Below, in pieces: positions 44,730 to 54,041 of a stretch of DNA of 64,000 nt. Numbering within the stretch: the first letter of the stretch is position 1; every line of letters starts with the position of its first letter. The translations under genes and the position numbers were made by a program. The notes below the pieces were generated by a model that was not told where the DNA came from, ran no database searches, and saw only the letters and a program-made list of their open reading frames with translations. The DNA comes from JAPKZH01 sp963715635 (GTDB taxonomy: Bacteria > Acidobacteriota > Aminicenantia > Aminicenantales > UBA4085), in NCBI GenBank assembly GCA_963715635.1, contig OY970261.1:124001-188000 (forward strand), given 5' to 3'.

Positions 44730-45944
44730 GTGAGTCCGGAAATTATCAAGAGAAGCAAACGGGGCCCGATGTCGGATTCCGCCCCGGATTATGCCGGCCT
44801 TTATCGCCAAGAGCTCCAAGGCGATTTTTACGGAGCGGATTATTACCGGCCGCCGCTGAGCGAAATCGACAGCGCCATCATCTATGACGACGGCGAAGAC
44901 AAGCGAACCGTGGCCGCTCTTCTTGCTCTGAATTTCGGGCCGCGGCGCGTCCTGGAAGCCGGCTGCGCCATGGGGCTGCTCGTCAAAGGTCTGCGAGGAC
45001 TCGGCGTGGACGCCGAGGGCTTCGATTTTTCGGAATGGTGTATTAAAAACGCCCCGGCCGATGTCCGGCCCTGGGTTCGCTGGGGAGATGTCTTGGACTT
45101 GAAGCAGCCTGGCCAGCCCTATGATATGGTGTTGGCCCTGGATATTCTTGAGCATCTTCCGCCGGAGCATGTGCCACAGGCGATTGCCAACCTGGCCTCC
45201 GCCCTTGCCCCGTGCGGCATCTTTTATACGGTCGTCCCGGCCTATGGTCCCAATGCCTTCGGCTCCGAGCTCTATCCTCTTCAGTATGAAGAATGGCGCC
45301 GGGATGCCGGCTTGGGCATTCCCTTCCGCAACATTCCCCTCGACGACCGCGGCCGGCCGCACCTCGGCCACCTGACTCACGCCACAATCGGTTGGTGGGA
45401 GCGGGCATTCCGCCGCGCCGGGCTTGTTCGGCTGGGCGAGGTCGAGCGGCTTTTGCATCAGCGCTATGACGAGAGGCTTGAGTTTTCGCGGCGTTCGTTC
45501 TTTGTTTACGCCAAATCAGGGAGATGGGGATCGCGGAAATCCTCCCGCCGGTTGCTCAAGCGCATCCAGGCCGTCCCGGGATTGGCCAAAGGATTCTGGG
45601 GCTGGGAGCGTTGGGGCGAAGACCTTTGGATGCGCTGGACAAAAAAGGAAGCCTGGGACCCGATCGAAATCCGGGACCGCACCGAGCTTGAATTGCACGC
45701 CATCTGCAATCACCCGGACATCGCATCGTCTCCGGTCCGGGTCAGCTTCCGAATCGATGGGGGCGAACCCGAAGTTCTCGAATTTAACGATCATGACTGG
45801 CATTCATTTATTTTGAAGCTGCCGCGCCGCCCATTTGCCGGGCTTGAAATTAAATGCTCGCGGACCTGGATTCCGAAACAGGAAGCGCCTGATAGCCTGC
45901 AGAGAGAGCTGGGGGTCGGGATTTATTATTCCCCAATCCGGTGA
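44730..45944 (+). CDS. Class I SAM-dependent methyltransferase
   Basis: The product, 404 aa, contains the AdoMet motif VLEAGCAMGLLVKGL, a post-motif VDAEGFDFS, and motif LALDILEHLP (residues about 70-150). About 230 further residues after the fold include aromatic-rich segments (WGWERWGEDLWMRW) and a beta-rich tail. GTG 44730 is the longest start; ATG 44769 (MSDSAPDYAGLY) is equally plausible. It lies about 95 bases after the histidine kinase gene, with no clear partner. Acceptor molecule unknown; a glycan or lipid is possible. Confidence 0.8.
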   Translation: MSPEIIKRSKRGPMSDSAPDYAGLYRQELQGDFYGADYYRPPLSEIDSAIIYDDGEDKRTVAALLALNFGPRRVLEAGCAMGLLVKGLRGLGVDAEGFDFSEWCIKNAPADVRPWVRWGDVLDLKQPGQPYDMVLALDILEHLPPEHVPQAIANLASALAPCGIFYTVVPAYGPNAFGSELYPLQYEEWRRDAGLGIPFRNIPLDDRGRPHLGHLTHATIGWWERAFRRAGLVRLGEVERLLHQRYDERLEFSRRSFFVYAKSGRWGSRKSSRRLLKRIQAVPGLAKGFWGWERWGEDLWMRWTKKEAWDPIEIRDRTELELHAICNHPDIASSPVRVSFRIDGGEPEVLEFNDHDWHSFILKLPRRPFAGLEIKCSRTWIPKQEAPDSLQRELGVGIYYSPIR

Positions 45945-46001
45945 CGCACACAGCATTTCCAGTTTGCATCACTGAATATTTTCACCAGGTGCCAAGTCGT
46001 T

Positions 46002-46032
46002 CGGACACGGGACCATCCCCCCGCCGTGTCCG
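46002..46032. repeat. Inverted repeat downstream of the methyltransferase gene
   Basis: CGGACACGG (46002-46010) and CCGTGTCCG (46024-46032) pair perfectly around 13 bases. No T run follows, so it is not a clear terminator; it could be the end of a small repeat element at the border of a decayed region. Confidence 0.45.
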
Positions 46033-46055
46033 TCACATACACCTTAGAAAACGGA

Positions 46056-46403
46056 TCAGTATGTCAATCCGCTTCCTAACGGATATTGATCGCTGACCTT
46101 GACCGGAAGCTTGCCGCTCGGCTTGATCTCGCCCTTGAGCAGCTTGACAAACGAATCGAAATAAACGGACTGGTTGCCGAACCAGCCGCGCTCACCGTAT
46201 CCGACCAGGAAGGCGGGCACGGCCTCGAGCTTCCTGAGCAGATGCGGGTTGCCGTAGGACATGGCGATCACAGCCCTGGGTTTAGCTTTGATAACCCTGT
46301 TGAAGAACGCCAAGTCGGCCTCGCGAAGGGGCGCCGCGTCGCCCAGCCGGTTGCGCGGGACGAAGAAAGAAAGGACGACTAGGTCCGCCGCATGGGACCT
46401 CCT
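46056..46403 (-). pseudogene. C-terminal fragment of a GH3 glycosidase
   Basis: The open stretch encodes about 115 codons starting after a TGA at 46404-46406: ADLVVLSFFVPRNRLGD, then VIAMSYGNPHLLRKL, GYGERGWFGNQSV and a GEIKPSGKLPVKVSDQYPLGSGLTY end, which is the C-terminal (GH3-C) domain of family 3 beta-N-acetylglucosaminidase/glucosidase. The catalytic TIM barrel is missing. It stops abruptly at a sequence with IS-end-like repeats, so it is a truncated remnant. Confidence 0.75.
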
Positions 46404-46473
46404 TCAGGCTTATCTTAACATGCGACATTTCAAATGTGGCAATAATACGACAATTCAATTGTGGCGTAACATG
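46404..46473 (-). mobile_element. Probable IS21-family end remnant
   Basis: On the minus strand two near-identical 18-mers (46465-46448 and 46440-46423, 16 of 18 matching) beginning GCCACA and ending TGTCG lie 25 bases apart, starting near a TG terminus. A GGAGG and an ATG follow, then the sequence jumps into the GH3 fragment. Closely spaced terminal repeats just ahead of a start codon fit the left end of IS21-type elements. No transposase remains. Confidence 0.35.
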
Positions 46474-46543
46474 GGCTCAGAATCGCGGAAAGCAGGCGAG
46501 GAAGCCGGGGGCAAGCTCAGAAGGGCCGGAGATCCTCCATTTT

Positions 46544-47338
46544 TCAATCACCCAAAAGATCGATCAGCGTTTCATCGACAAGTCTAGCCGCGTCCAGCGG
46601 CGAATACAAGACGTCCGGCCGTAGGAGTGGTCGCGTGTCGTTGAGGAAGTGCCCGTCCGCGACTTTCAGGGCCAGGTTCTTCCGGAATTGAAGTTTCGGA
46701 ATGTCAAGTCGTTGACCTGCAAGGTAGAGGCGGAATGCCCGGACGATCCGGACCGGGACGGCCTCTCCTCTGGTCAGCCCGTGCCAGAGGTCGAAAAGGT
46801 CGCGGCCTTTCTTTTGTTGATAGAGCGCCCGGAGCTTGGTCGCTAGAAGCTCATCCAACGAATAAATCGCCAACCTGCACCGGCCCGCGAACCACCTGGA
46901 ATCGATTTCGCAGGGCTTATGCTCGATCGGGAACACGGCGGCATGTTCTCTCGTATTGACTTCGACCTTTATGCGAAGCGGGATCGTCGGAGGAATCTCG
47001 GAGGTCGAGTGGAAGGTGAGGATGACGCTATCCTCTTTCTGGTGCGTCCGCGGCTTTCCGAAAAGAGGCCGGCAGATCTTTTTTATAGCGCTTAAGACCT
47101 CACCGATGCCCTCCGCGTCCCTCTGGACAAAATCGAGGTCCTCGGAATATCGGACGGCCGGGCTGAGGTGAATCTTATGGATCGCAGTGCCGCCTCTGAA
47201 CAGGAGTTTTTCGCGGATGAGCTCATCTTGATAGAATTCGACGAGGAGACGGCTGATGATTAAGTCCTGCTAGACTTGAGCGTCCGATATCCAGGGGGCA
47301 AATTCCCTCCATTGGACGATATCAGCTCGGGGGATCAT
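46544..47338 (-). pseudogene. AbiEii-type nucleotidyltransferase toxin, interrupted by an amber stop
   Basis: From ATG 47338, which overlaps the antitoxin stop by four bases, the frame reads MIPRADIVQWREFAPWISDAQ and hits TAG at 47272-47270 (codon 23). After it the same frame continues without a break as QDLIISRLLVEFY, LLFRGGTAIHKIHL (GGT nucleotidyltransferase motif), RYSEDLDFV (metal-binding Asp pair) and the C-terminal GRDLFDLWHGL. The usual residue at the stop position is Glu in this family by my recall, so a GAG to TAG change is likely. Length would be 264 aa. Either inactive, or read through. Confidence 0.75.
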
Positions 47339-48141
47339 ATCTCGTCGGCCTCGATTTTCAGATTCTCAAAGATGTTCCATTTCCGAATCCATCGGGAATC
47401 AGCCCGAGGAAGAGACGGATCCAGCAAAATGGGGATGTCGGTCTTATTCCGAACGAACTCAGCGAGCTCGTTGGTCCGAGAACCATAGCCCAAGTGATCC
47501 AGAATAAGCCCTAATCGCCGGAGCGAGGCCAGAGGCTTTTCCTTACGGCCAACATTGAGTAAGGCCCGCGGCTCGATATTCTCGCCGAGCTCTGCCAGAG
47601 TCGTAGCGACAAGACTCAACCCGCCGACGGCTTTGCCGTATCGGACCAGGTCCAAAGCGGTGAGTTCTGGACTGGAAACCCTCATGAAACCGGTCTCGGT
47701 TTTTTGGTTCTTAAAGAATGCAGGATCCGGAAAATCGAGCTTTCGGAAAAAACGTATTTTGAGCGTCCTGTTCCCAATCGGCCTGAACTGGCGGGGCGTT
47801 AGGACATGGAACTCCTGGGGCTTTTGATGGGAAGCGCCCCAGATGGCGGCCGCGCTCAGCAGGCCGACATAATACTCCACATTCAAGAATTGCATCAGGT
47901 TATGGATGAACCATTCGGGAGGCAGGACTCCGGTCCGACGGAATTCGATGGGAATGATAACGTAAAAGCCGCGCCGGACGAGCAGGATACGGTTCTTCGC
48001 CTGGAGTCTGACTAAGGACCTGTTCGCGACCTTCTCAGCTTGCCCGGTTTTCTCCAGGAGCTGTCGCTTGAGAAAATAATACTGTCCCCGGGCCTGGAGG
48101 CCGTCGATGAAATCGTGGATTGCATCCTTTTTCAATGCCAA
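47335..48141 (-). CDS. AbiEi-type antitoxin of a type IV toxin-antitoxin pair
   Basis: The 268-aa product has an N-terminal winged-helix segment (residues about 1-60: DAIHDFIDGLQARGQYYFLKRQLLE, then RGFYVIIP) and a C-terminal AbiEi domain (PPEWFIHNLMQFLNVEYYVGLLSAAA, then ASHQKPQEFHVLT). In known AbiE systems this protein represses its own promoter and counters AbiEii, which otherwise blocks growth and aborts phage infection. The start is TTG 48141 or 48135. It directly precedes the toxin gene, with a candidate operator upstream. Confidence 0.88.
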   Translation of the reverse strand: MALKKDAIHDFIDGLQARGQYYFLKRQLLEKTGQAEKVANRSLVRLQAKNRILLVRRGFYVIIPIEFRRTGVLPPEWFIHNLMQFLNVEYYVGLLSAAAIWGASHQKPQEFHVLTPRQFRPIGNRTLKIRFFRKLDFPDPAFFKNQKTETGFMRVSSPELTALDLVRYGKAVGGLSLVATTLAELGENIEPRALLNVGRKEKPLASLRRLGLILDHLGYGSRTNELAEFVRNKTDIPILLDPSLPRADSRWIRKWNIFENLKIEADEI

Positions 48142-48148
48142 TCCTCAT

Positions 48149-48183
48149 ATGCAATTTACGACAATGACTGTCGTATTTTGCAT
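48149..48183. promoter_or_regulatory. Candidate AbiEi operator
   Basis: 15-base arms (48149-48163 and 48169-48183) pair at 13 of 15 positions around 5 bases, immediately upstream of the antitoxin start. AbiEi regulators are known to bind inverted repeats at this place. Confidence 0.55.
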
Positions 48184-48293
48184 ACACCAGCTTGTGCACC
48201 CTCAGTCTAACATATCCCATTTCGGGGGTGCAAGCAGTTTGCCAGGGGCGATTCCGCTAAACTGTTCCCGCGGTCGTCTTGAAAGCGCTTGCC

Positions 48294-48532
48294 CTAGAGC
48301 TTCAGAAGCCAACGGCCGAGAATGGCGCTGACGAAGGAGACCGCGCCGCCGAGGACCGTGCCCCAGACAAGGTTGACGATCGTCACGACCAGAGGCCAGT
48401 CTTTCAACGTGGCCAGGTTGGAGAGGTCATATAGAATCCTTTGGCCACGGCGCCCAGCCAGACCATGTCGATCAGAAAAAAGACGGCCAGCGTGATCAGA
48501 TACATAATGAGCAGCTGCTTAACGGTCATCAT
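48294..48532 (-). pseudogene. DUF2177-type membrane protein gene with internal deletion
   Basis: From ATG 48532 (after AGGAGAGG) the frame encodes MTVKQLLIMYLITLAVFFLIDMVWLG, a DUF2177-like N-terminus, to GFYM, then changes frame and continues as YDLSNLATLKDWPLVVTIVNLVWGTVLGG to a TAG at 48294. The two parts are the family's N and C termini; roughly 60 central residues are missing and the join is out of frame at a shared TAT. The literal reading stops early (MTSPTWPR). Confidence 0.65.
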
Positions 48533-48567
48533 CCTCTCCTTTTTCTTCGGAGATGATCTGCTAGATC

Positions 48568-50145
48568 CTATCCTTTGAGGATCTTGGCCACCTCGTCCTT
48601 GTCCACATCAAGGACATAGCTGATGCCGCTCAGGTCGGCCGCTTCTTTGGTCAGGGAAGCGATGTCGTCTCTGGTGATGTAGCCCAGCGCGAATTTTCGG
48701 TTTCCGGCCATGAGCTGGCGCAGGCCCTGGCTCAATCTTCTGAAGTAGGTGTAGAGCCCGATCGCGCCGGTCGGGATCTGGTCGAACTTCTTGCCATATT
48801 TTCTCTTGAGCTCCGGCGCCGTGACAAAGATTTCTTCGGCGTTGTTTCCGAACCGCTCCACATACACGGGGATTTGACCTTCCTGGATGCGCTTGCCGAT
48901 CGTTTTTCCGACCATGGCCGCGGCCATGGGGCCTCGGGCCATCCCGACAGCCTTAACGTAAGGCGCGCCGAGAGCCAGGGCTTTGAAGATCTGGTCTTCA
49001 AACGTGATCCCGCCGCCGAAAACGATGTCGGGCAGGTATTCGCCGTTCTTGGCTAGCGTATAGGCGTACTGGTGCGTCAACGACCAGATTTCGACACTCG
49101 GGACACCCCACTCATTCATCATTCTCCAGGGGCTCATGCCGGTTCCGCCGCCGGCGCCATCCACGGTCAGGAGATCGAGCTTCGCTTTAGAGGCGAATTT
49201 AACGGCCCGTGCCAGGTCGGCGGGCCTGTAAGCGCCGGTCTTGAGGAAGACATACTTGGCTCCGGCTTTTCTGAGCTCTTCCACCCGCTTCATGAAGCTT
49301 TCTTCTTCCACCATGCCCAGCCGCGAATGTCTCTCGAATTCCTTGAAGCTGCCTTTTTCAAAGGCCTGGATGACGCTGGGGTCTTCGGGGTCGGGGAGGA
49401 CGATGTAACCGCGCTTCTTCAATTCCTGGGCTTTTTTGAGGCTCTTGATCTTGACTTCGCCACCGATGTCTTTAGCGCCCTGGCCCCATTTAAGCTCCAC
49501 AGTGTCGACGCCCAGCTTATGGATGGCGTATTCCTGGACGCCGAGGCGAGTATCTTCGACGTTCGCCTGGACGACCACCGTGCCGTATCCGTCCTGCCAG
49601 TCCTTAAATAGTTTCACCCGATTTTCCATGTCGGGGCTGCGGACGACTTTTCCGTTCTTGAGCTCGGCTTCCTCATCCATGCCGCAGACGTTCTCGCCGA
49701 TGGTCAGGATCACTCCTGATAGGGCGGCGCCGATGGCCAGCCCCTCCCAGTTCTGCTTGGCGACATTGGTCGAGCCCATGCCGCCCAGGACAAAGGGGAC
49801 CTTGATCTTGATGCCTTTGTCATGTCCCAGTTTCTGTTCGATGGTGACTTTTTCAAACGTGGCCTTGTCGCTGTCCGCCTCCACCCCGTAGGCGCCGACA
49901 GCCGTTCCCATGATGCTGAAATGGGACAGGTCCACGGGATATTCTTTTTCTGATGCGGCCGTGATGATCCCGAACGGTTGGGGATAGAGAACCTCGGCTC
50001 CCCGGTAGGCGGACTTTCCGATCTCGCACATCCCGATGCAGCCGTCGACACAGGTCACGCACATCCCGCTGAAAGGACTGATCGAGCCTTCCGTCCTGTT
50101 CTTGGTCAAGGTAGCAGCGCTTCGATTGAGTCTCGTATAGGCCAT
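48568..50145 (-). CDS. Glutamate-synthase-like FMN protein without glutaminase domain
   Basis: The 525-aa product matches the FMN-binding domain of glutamate synthase (GltB central/archaeal type): KIKVPFVLGGMGSTNVAKQNWE, LKWGQGAKDIGGEVK, LLTVDGAGGGTGMSP and IVFGGGITFEDQIFKALALGAPYV. It has no N-terminal glutaminase domain and I see no C-terminal CxxxxxC 3Fe-4S motif. It instead has four Cys near the N-terminus (C29, C32, C36, C40) that could hold a 4Fe-4S cluster. Last gene of the NuoE-NuoF/GltD-NuoG-like operon, 57 bases after the Fe-S gene. It may make glutamate from ammonia, or act on another substrate. Confidence 0.82.
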   Translation of the reverse strand: MAYTRLNRSAATLTKNRTEGSISPFSGMCVTCVDGCIGMCEIGKSAYRGAEVLYPQPFGIITAASEKEYPVDLSHFSIMGTAVGAYGVEADSDKATFEKVTIEQKLGHDKGIKIKVPFVLGGMGSTNVAKQNWEGLAIGAALSGVILTIGENVCGMDEEAELKNGKVVRSPDMENRVKLFKDWQDGYGTVVVQANVEDTRLGVQEYAIHKLGVDTVELKWGQGAKDIGGEVKIKSLKKAQELKKRGYIVLPDPEDPSVIQAFEKGSFKEFERHSRLGMVEEESFMKRVEELRKAGAKYVFLKTGAYRPADLARAVKFASKAKLDLLTVDGAGGGTGMSPWRMMNEWGVPSVEIWSLTHQYAYTLAKNGEYLPDIVFGGGITFEDQIFKALALGAPYVKAVGMARGPMAAAMVGKTIGKRIQEGQIPVYVERFGNNAEEIFVTAPELKRKYGKKFDQIPTGAIGLYTYFRRLSQGLRQLMAGNRKFALGYITRDDIASLTKEAADLSGISYVLDVDKDEVAKILKG

Positions 50146-50202
50146 GATGATTACCTCCTTATGATCCTCTCAAAATTTTCTTAAGCAATTTATGATGAAT
50201 GG

Positions 50203-50889
50203 TCATTGCTTACCTTTTTCCCGGACACAGGTGCCGCACCGGCCCGCATCATACATCCAGCACTGAAGCTCGTCGTAGTGGTCGAGGCAGGTGGGGTCCA
50301 TGGTCAAGCAGGCGTTACACAGGGCTGTCTCGGCGTCGGGTCCCTGGCAGCGGAGCTGGCAGGCGGGGCAAATATACATGCAGCCGCCGCACAGCCGGCA
50401 TTCCTCGGAACGCATGTCGAACGGTGTGGAAATCTTCTTCTTGTAGCCCCGGTTCTGGAAGCCGATGGCCTTGCCGTCCATCTGCTCCCGGCACATCCGG
50501 ACGCAAAGGCCGCAGTAAACGCATTCTTCGTTTCGGACCTTGAACCGGACCTTGGTGACGTTGAACTTCGAAGCGAGGTCCTGGATCTTTTTCGAGTAGG
50601 GAGCGATGGAGACCATCAGCTCGATCATCATCCGCCGGGCTTCCACCACCCGCTTGGTGTCGGTCCGGACGACAAGGCCCGGCTCGGCAGGATAGGTACA
50701 GGACGAGACGAGCCTCGCTTTCGGGCTCTCGCCGATCTCAACGAGGCATAGCCGGCAGCCGCCGAATACGCTGAGTCCCTCGTTGTAGCAGAGGGTGGGG
50801 ATTTCCAGCCCGTAAAAGCGGGCCGTTTCGAGGAGTGTCCAGCCTTCCTCCGCTTTGACCTCTAATCCGTTTAATTTTAGTTCGATCAT
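50203..50889 (-). CDS. NuoG/HydA-N-like iron-sulfur protein
   Basis: The 228-aa product starts MIELKLNGLEVKAEEGWTLL, a 2Fe-2S ferredoxin fold (CYNEG, GGCRLCLVE, SSCTYP), then two 4Fe-4S motifs (CVYCGLCVRMC and CRLCGGCMYICP) and an extra C-terminal run of cysteines (CQLRCQ, CNACLTMDPTC, CGTC). It is a wire between flavin and other clusters. The start ATG 50889 overlaps the previous gene's TGA at 50888-50886 (ATGA), which supports a separate gene, though a frame change upstream makes it read as one ORF with that gene. Confidence 0.8.
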   Translation of the reverse strand: MIELKLNGLEVKAEEGWTLLETARFYGLEIPTLCYNEGLSVFGGCRLCLVEIGESPKARLVSSCTYPAEPGLVVRTDTKRVVEARRMMIELMVSIAPYSKKIQDLASKFNVTKVRFKVRNEECVYCGLCVRMCREQMDGKAIGFQNRGYKKKISTPFDMRSEECRLCGGCMYICPACQLRCQGPDAETALCNACLTMDPTCLDHYDELQCWMYDAGRCGTCVREKGKQ

Positions 50890-53800
50890 TTCTTTGCTCC
50901 CAATGCATTCTTCCCGTCTTCGGTTTCCAGCTCGCAGCGCAGGCAGCGCCGGGCTTCGCGGCAGGCCGCGCTTTCCCTCAAGCCCAGGTCGACTTCCTTG
51001 AAATTCTTTTTGCGCTGGGCCGACGTCAGGCTGGGGCATCTTCGGCCTCTTGGCCCTGGCCACCTCTTCCTCGGAAAGCTCGACAGGCTTGATATACATA
51101 GAAGGCCTGGTGAGCGCATACGTCCGTACCATCGGGCGGCCTTCCAAGAATTTTTCGATGGTTTCCGCGGCGATTTTCCCGGCAGCCATGGCATCGACGA
51201 CCGTGTTCGGGCCTGTGACCGCATCGCCGCCGGCGAACACACCGTCCCGGGTGGTCTTGAACGTCTCTCCGTCGACGACGATATTTTCCTTGGCCATGCT
51301 GATGTTGTCGTAGGGAGAGACATAAGACGTTTCCGGCCGCTCGCCGATGGCCAGAATGAGAGTGTCCAGTTTCACCTTGAAATTGGATCCTTTGATCGGG
51401 ACGGGTTTGCGCCTGCCGCTGGCGTCTTTTTCACCGAGCTTCATCCGGATGCACTCGACGCCCTCGACTTTGTCGCCCTTGGTGAAAACCTTCACCGGGG
51501 CCACGAGAAATTGGACATCCACGCCCTCGGCGATCGCATCTTCCACTTCTTCCGGGAAGGCCGGCATTTCTTTCTTGGTCCGACGGTAAAGGATTGTCAC
51601 TTTCCGGCAGTCCTTGTCCCGGATGGCCACGCGCGCCGCATCGATGGCCGAATTTCCGCCGCCGACGACGCACACATGTTTTCCCACGGGAATCGGCCGG
51701 CCCAAGTTGACGGCTTTGAGATACTCGAGCGACTCCACGACGCCTTCGGCGTCTTCGCCGGGGATCCCCATTTTCATGGATTTCCAAGCGCCCGTGGCGA
51801 TGAACGCGGCCTTGTACCCATCAAGAAACAGTTCGTCCAGGGAAAAATCTTTGCCCAGCTTCATGTTCGTCTTGATCTCGACTCCCGCTTTCTTGATGTT
51901 CGCGATCTCTTTGTTCAGAGTTTTCTTGGGGAGCCTGTGCTCGGGAATGGCCGCACCCAACATACCGCCCGCGACCGGGAGGGCTTCGAAAATGGTCGGC
52001 CGGAATCCCTTCAGGGCGAGATAGTAGCCCGCCGTCAATCCCCCAGGACCCGAGCCGATAATCGCGACTTTTTCCCGGTTCCCTTGGCCTGGCTTGACGG
52101 AGTGGCGAATGCCTCGTTTCTCAGCCCAATCCATGACGAACCGCTTCAGGCCGCGGATGGATATGGGATCTCCGCTTTCGCCGGCCCGGCAGACCTTTTC
52201 GCAGGGGTGGTTGCAGACCCGGCCGCAGACCGAGGGCAGCGGGTTGTCTTTCATGATGATGTTGAAGGCCTCTTTGTATTTGCCTTGGGCGATCAAGGCG
52301 ATATATGTGGAAGCCTCCTGTCCGATGGGGCAGATGTATTGGCAGGGAGCGGAGAGGATTTCTTTGCAGACCAGGGCCGGGCATTTCTTCTGCTTAATGT
52401 GGTATTCGTACTCGTCCCGAAAATACCTGAGCGTGGAGAGGACGGGATTTGCCGCCGTCTGGCCCAGCCCGCATAGGGACGAATCTTTCACCGCCAAGGC
52501 CAGCTCCTTGAGCAGCTCCAGGTCGGTTTCCTTGCCTTTCCCTTCAGTAATGTCTTTGACGATCTCCCACATTCTCTGTGTTCCCTCTCGGCAGGACAGG
52601 CATTTGCCGCAGGATTCGTCGCGCAGGAAGTTGAGGAAGTATTTGGCGATATCGACCATGCAGGTGTTCTCGTCCATGATGATCATGCCGCCCGAACCCA
52701 TGATGGAGCCGGCCTGAGCCAAGCTCTGGTAATCGATGGGCAGGTCGAGCATTTCTTTGGGGATGCAGCCTCCCGAGGGACCGCCCGTCTGGACGGCCTT
52801 GAATGATTTGTCCCCGGGAATCCCTCCGCCGATGTCGTAGATAATTTCACGAAGGCTGATGCCCATGGGCACTTCGACCAGGCCTGTGTTGTTGATCTTC
52901 CCGACCAGCGAGAAGATCTTTGTGCCTTTGCTGCCTTCGGTCCCGATCTTGGCGAACCAGTCTCCGCCCTTCTGGATGATGATGGGAACGTTGCCCCAGG
53001 TTTCCACATTATTGATATTGGTGGGCTTGCCCCAAAGGCCTTTGACCGCCGGAAACGGCGGTCGCTGGCGGGGCTCTCCCACCCGGCCTTCAATGGAGGC
53101 GATCATCGCGGTCTCTTCGCCGCAGACAAATGCGCCCGCCCCTTTGGCGATCTGGATATCGAAATGGAATCCCGTCCCCAGGATGTCTTCTCCAAGGAGG
53201 CCGAGCTGTCTGGCCTGTTCGATGGCCCTGGTGATGTGTTTCACGGCCAGGGGATACTCATCGCGGACGTACATATAGCCTTTGGTCGAGCCGATGGCGT
53301 AGGCCCCGATCATCATACCTTCCAGCACACGATGGGGATTTCCTTCGAGAAGGCTGCGGTCCATATAAGCGCCGGGGTCGCCCTCGTCGGCGTTGCAAAT
53401 GACGTACTTTGGATCGCCCTTGACCTTGCGGGCGAGCTCCCATTTGAATCCGGTCAGGAAGCCGGCGCCCCCCGTCCGCGAAGGCCGGCGCGCTTCACTT
53501 GGTCGATGACCTGCTCGGGAGCCAGGCCGCTCAGGACTTTGATGAGGGAGCCGTAGCCGCCGATGGAAAAATAATCATCGATGTCGGTCGGATCGATGAG
53601 GGCATTATCGCCCAGGACCAGGCGTTTTTGCTTTTTATAAAAAGGAATATCGGCCTCGGTCAGGACTTTTTCACCCGTGTTCGCGTCGACGTAGAGGAGG
53701 TCGTCGAGGACCTTCTTCTGGAGAACGGTCTTGCGCACGATGTCTGCCGCGTGTCCGGGCCCGACCTTCTGATAAAAAATCTCTTTGGGATGGAGGATGA

Positions 53801-54041
53801 TATTGGGCTCGGCTTCGCAGAAACCGTGGCAGCCGGTCACCTTGATCTTGACTTTCTTTTCGAGCTTCTGTGTTTTGATGATTCGCTGCAGGGCGTCGAT
53901 GACGTCCTGCGAGCCGCGAGCCCGGCCGCAGGTGCCGGCGGAGACGGTCAGGACCGGCCTCGTCTCGGCCTTTCTCAGGTCGGCCTGCTCCTTGATAACC
54001 GCCTGGAGTTGTTTAAGGGACGTGATTTTGTTCGCGCTCAT
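50886..54041 (-). CDS. NuoF-GltD fusion flavoprotein, with two single-base frame breaks
   Basis: Reassembled across two breaks, this is about 1050 aa. Residues about 1-90 form a thioredoxin-like 2Fe-2S domain (TGCHGFCEAEPN). NuoF follows, with LRGRG, MDRSLLEGNPHRVLEG, GAGAFVCGEETAMIASIEGR and the SCGKCLSCREG 4Fe-4S motif. A GltD part then carries CQYICPIGQEAS, PSVCGRVCNHPCEKVCR, FAD GSGPGG, NADPH VVGGGNSA and a C-terminal CLRC pair. Break 1: a G6 run at 53468-53473 needs a seventh G to reach AGFLTGFKWE. Break 2: an extra base near 51017-51021 (GGCCC) hides the KNFKEVDLGL tail. The protein should oxidise NAD(P)H and pass electrons through FMN/FAD to clusters. Confidence 0.75.

Noticed and set aside
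46544..46936. A stand-alone 130-aa protein
   Set aside because: The same frame continues upstream through nucleotidyltransferase motifs to an ATG at 47338, broken only by one TAG, so it is the end of the AbiEii toxin gene.
50203..53364. A single 1053-aa NuoF-GltD-NuoG fusion protein
   Set aside because: The reading beyond about 51020 (KEFQGSRPGLEGKRGLP) is out of frame with the conserved KNFKEVDLGL...CLRC tail, which ends in a TGA overlapping a good ATG for the Fe-S gene. It is two genes joined by a frame error.
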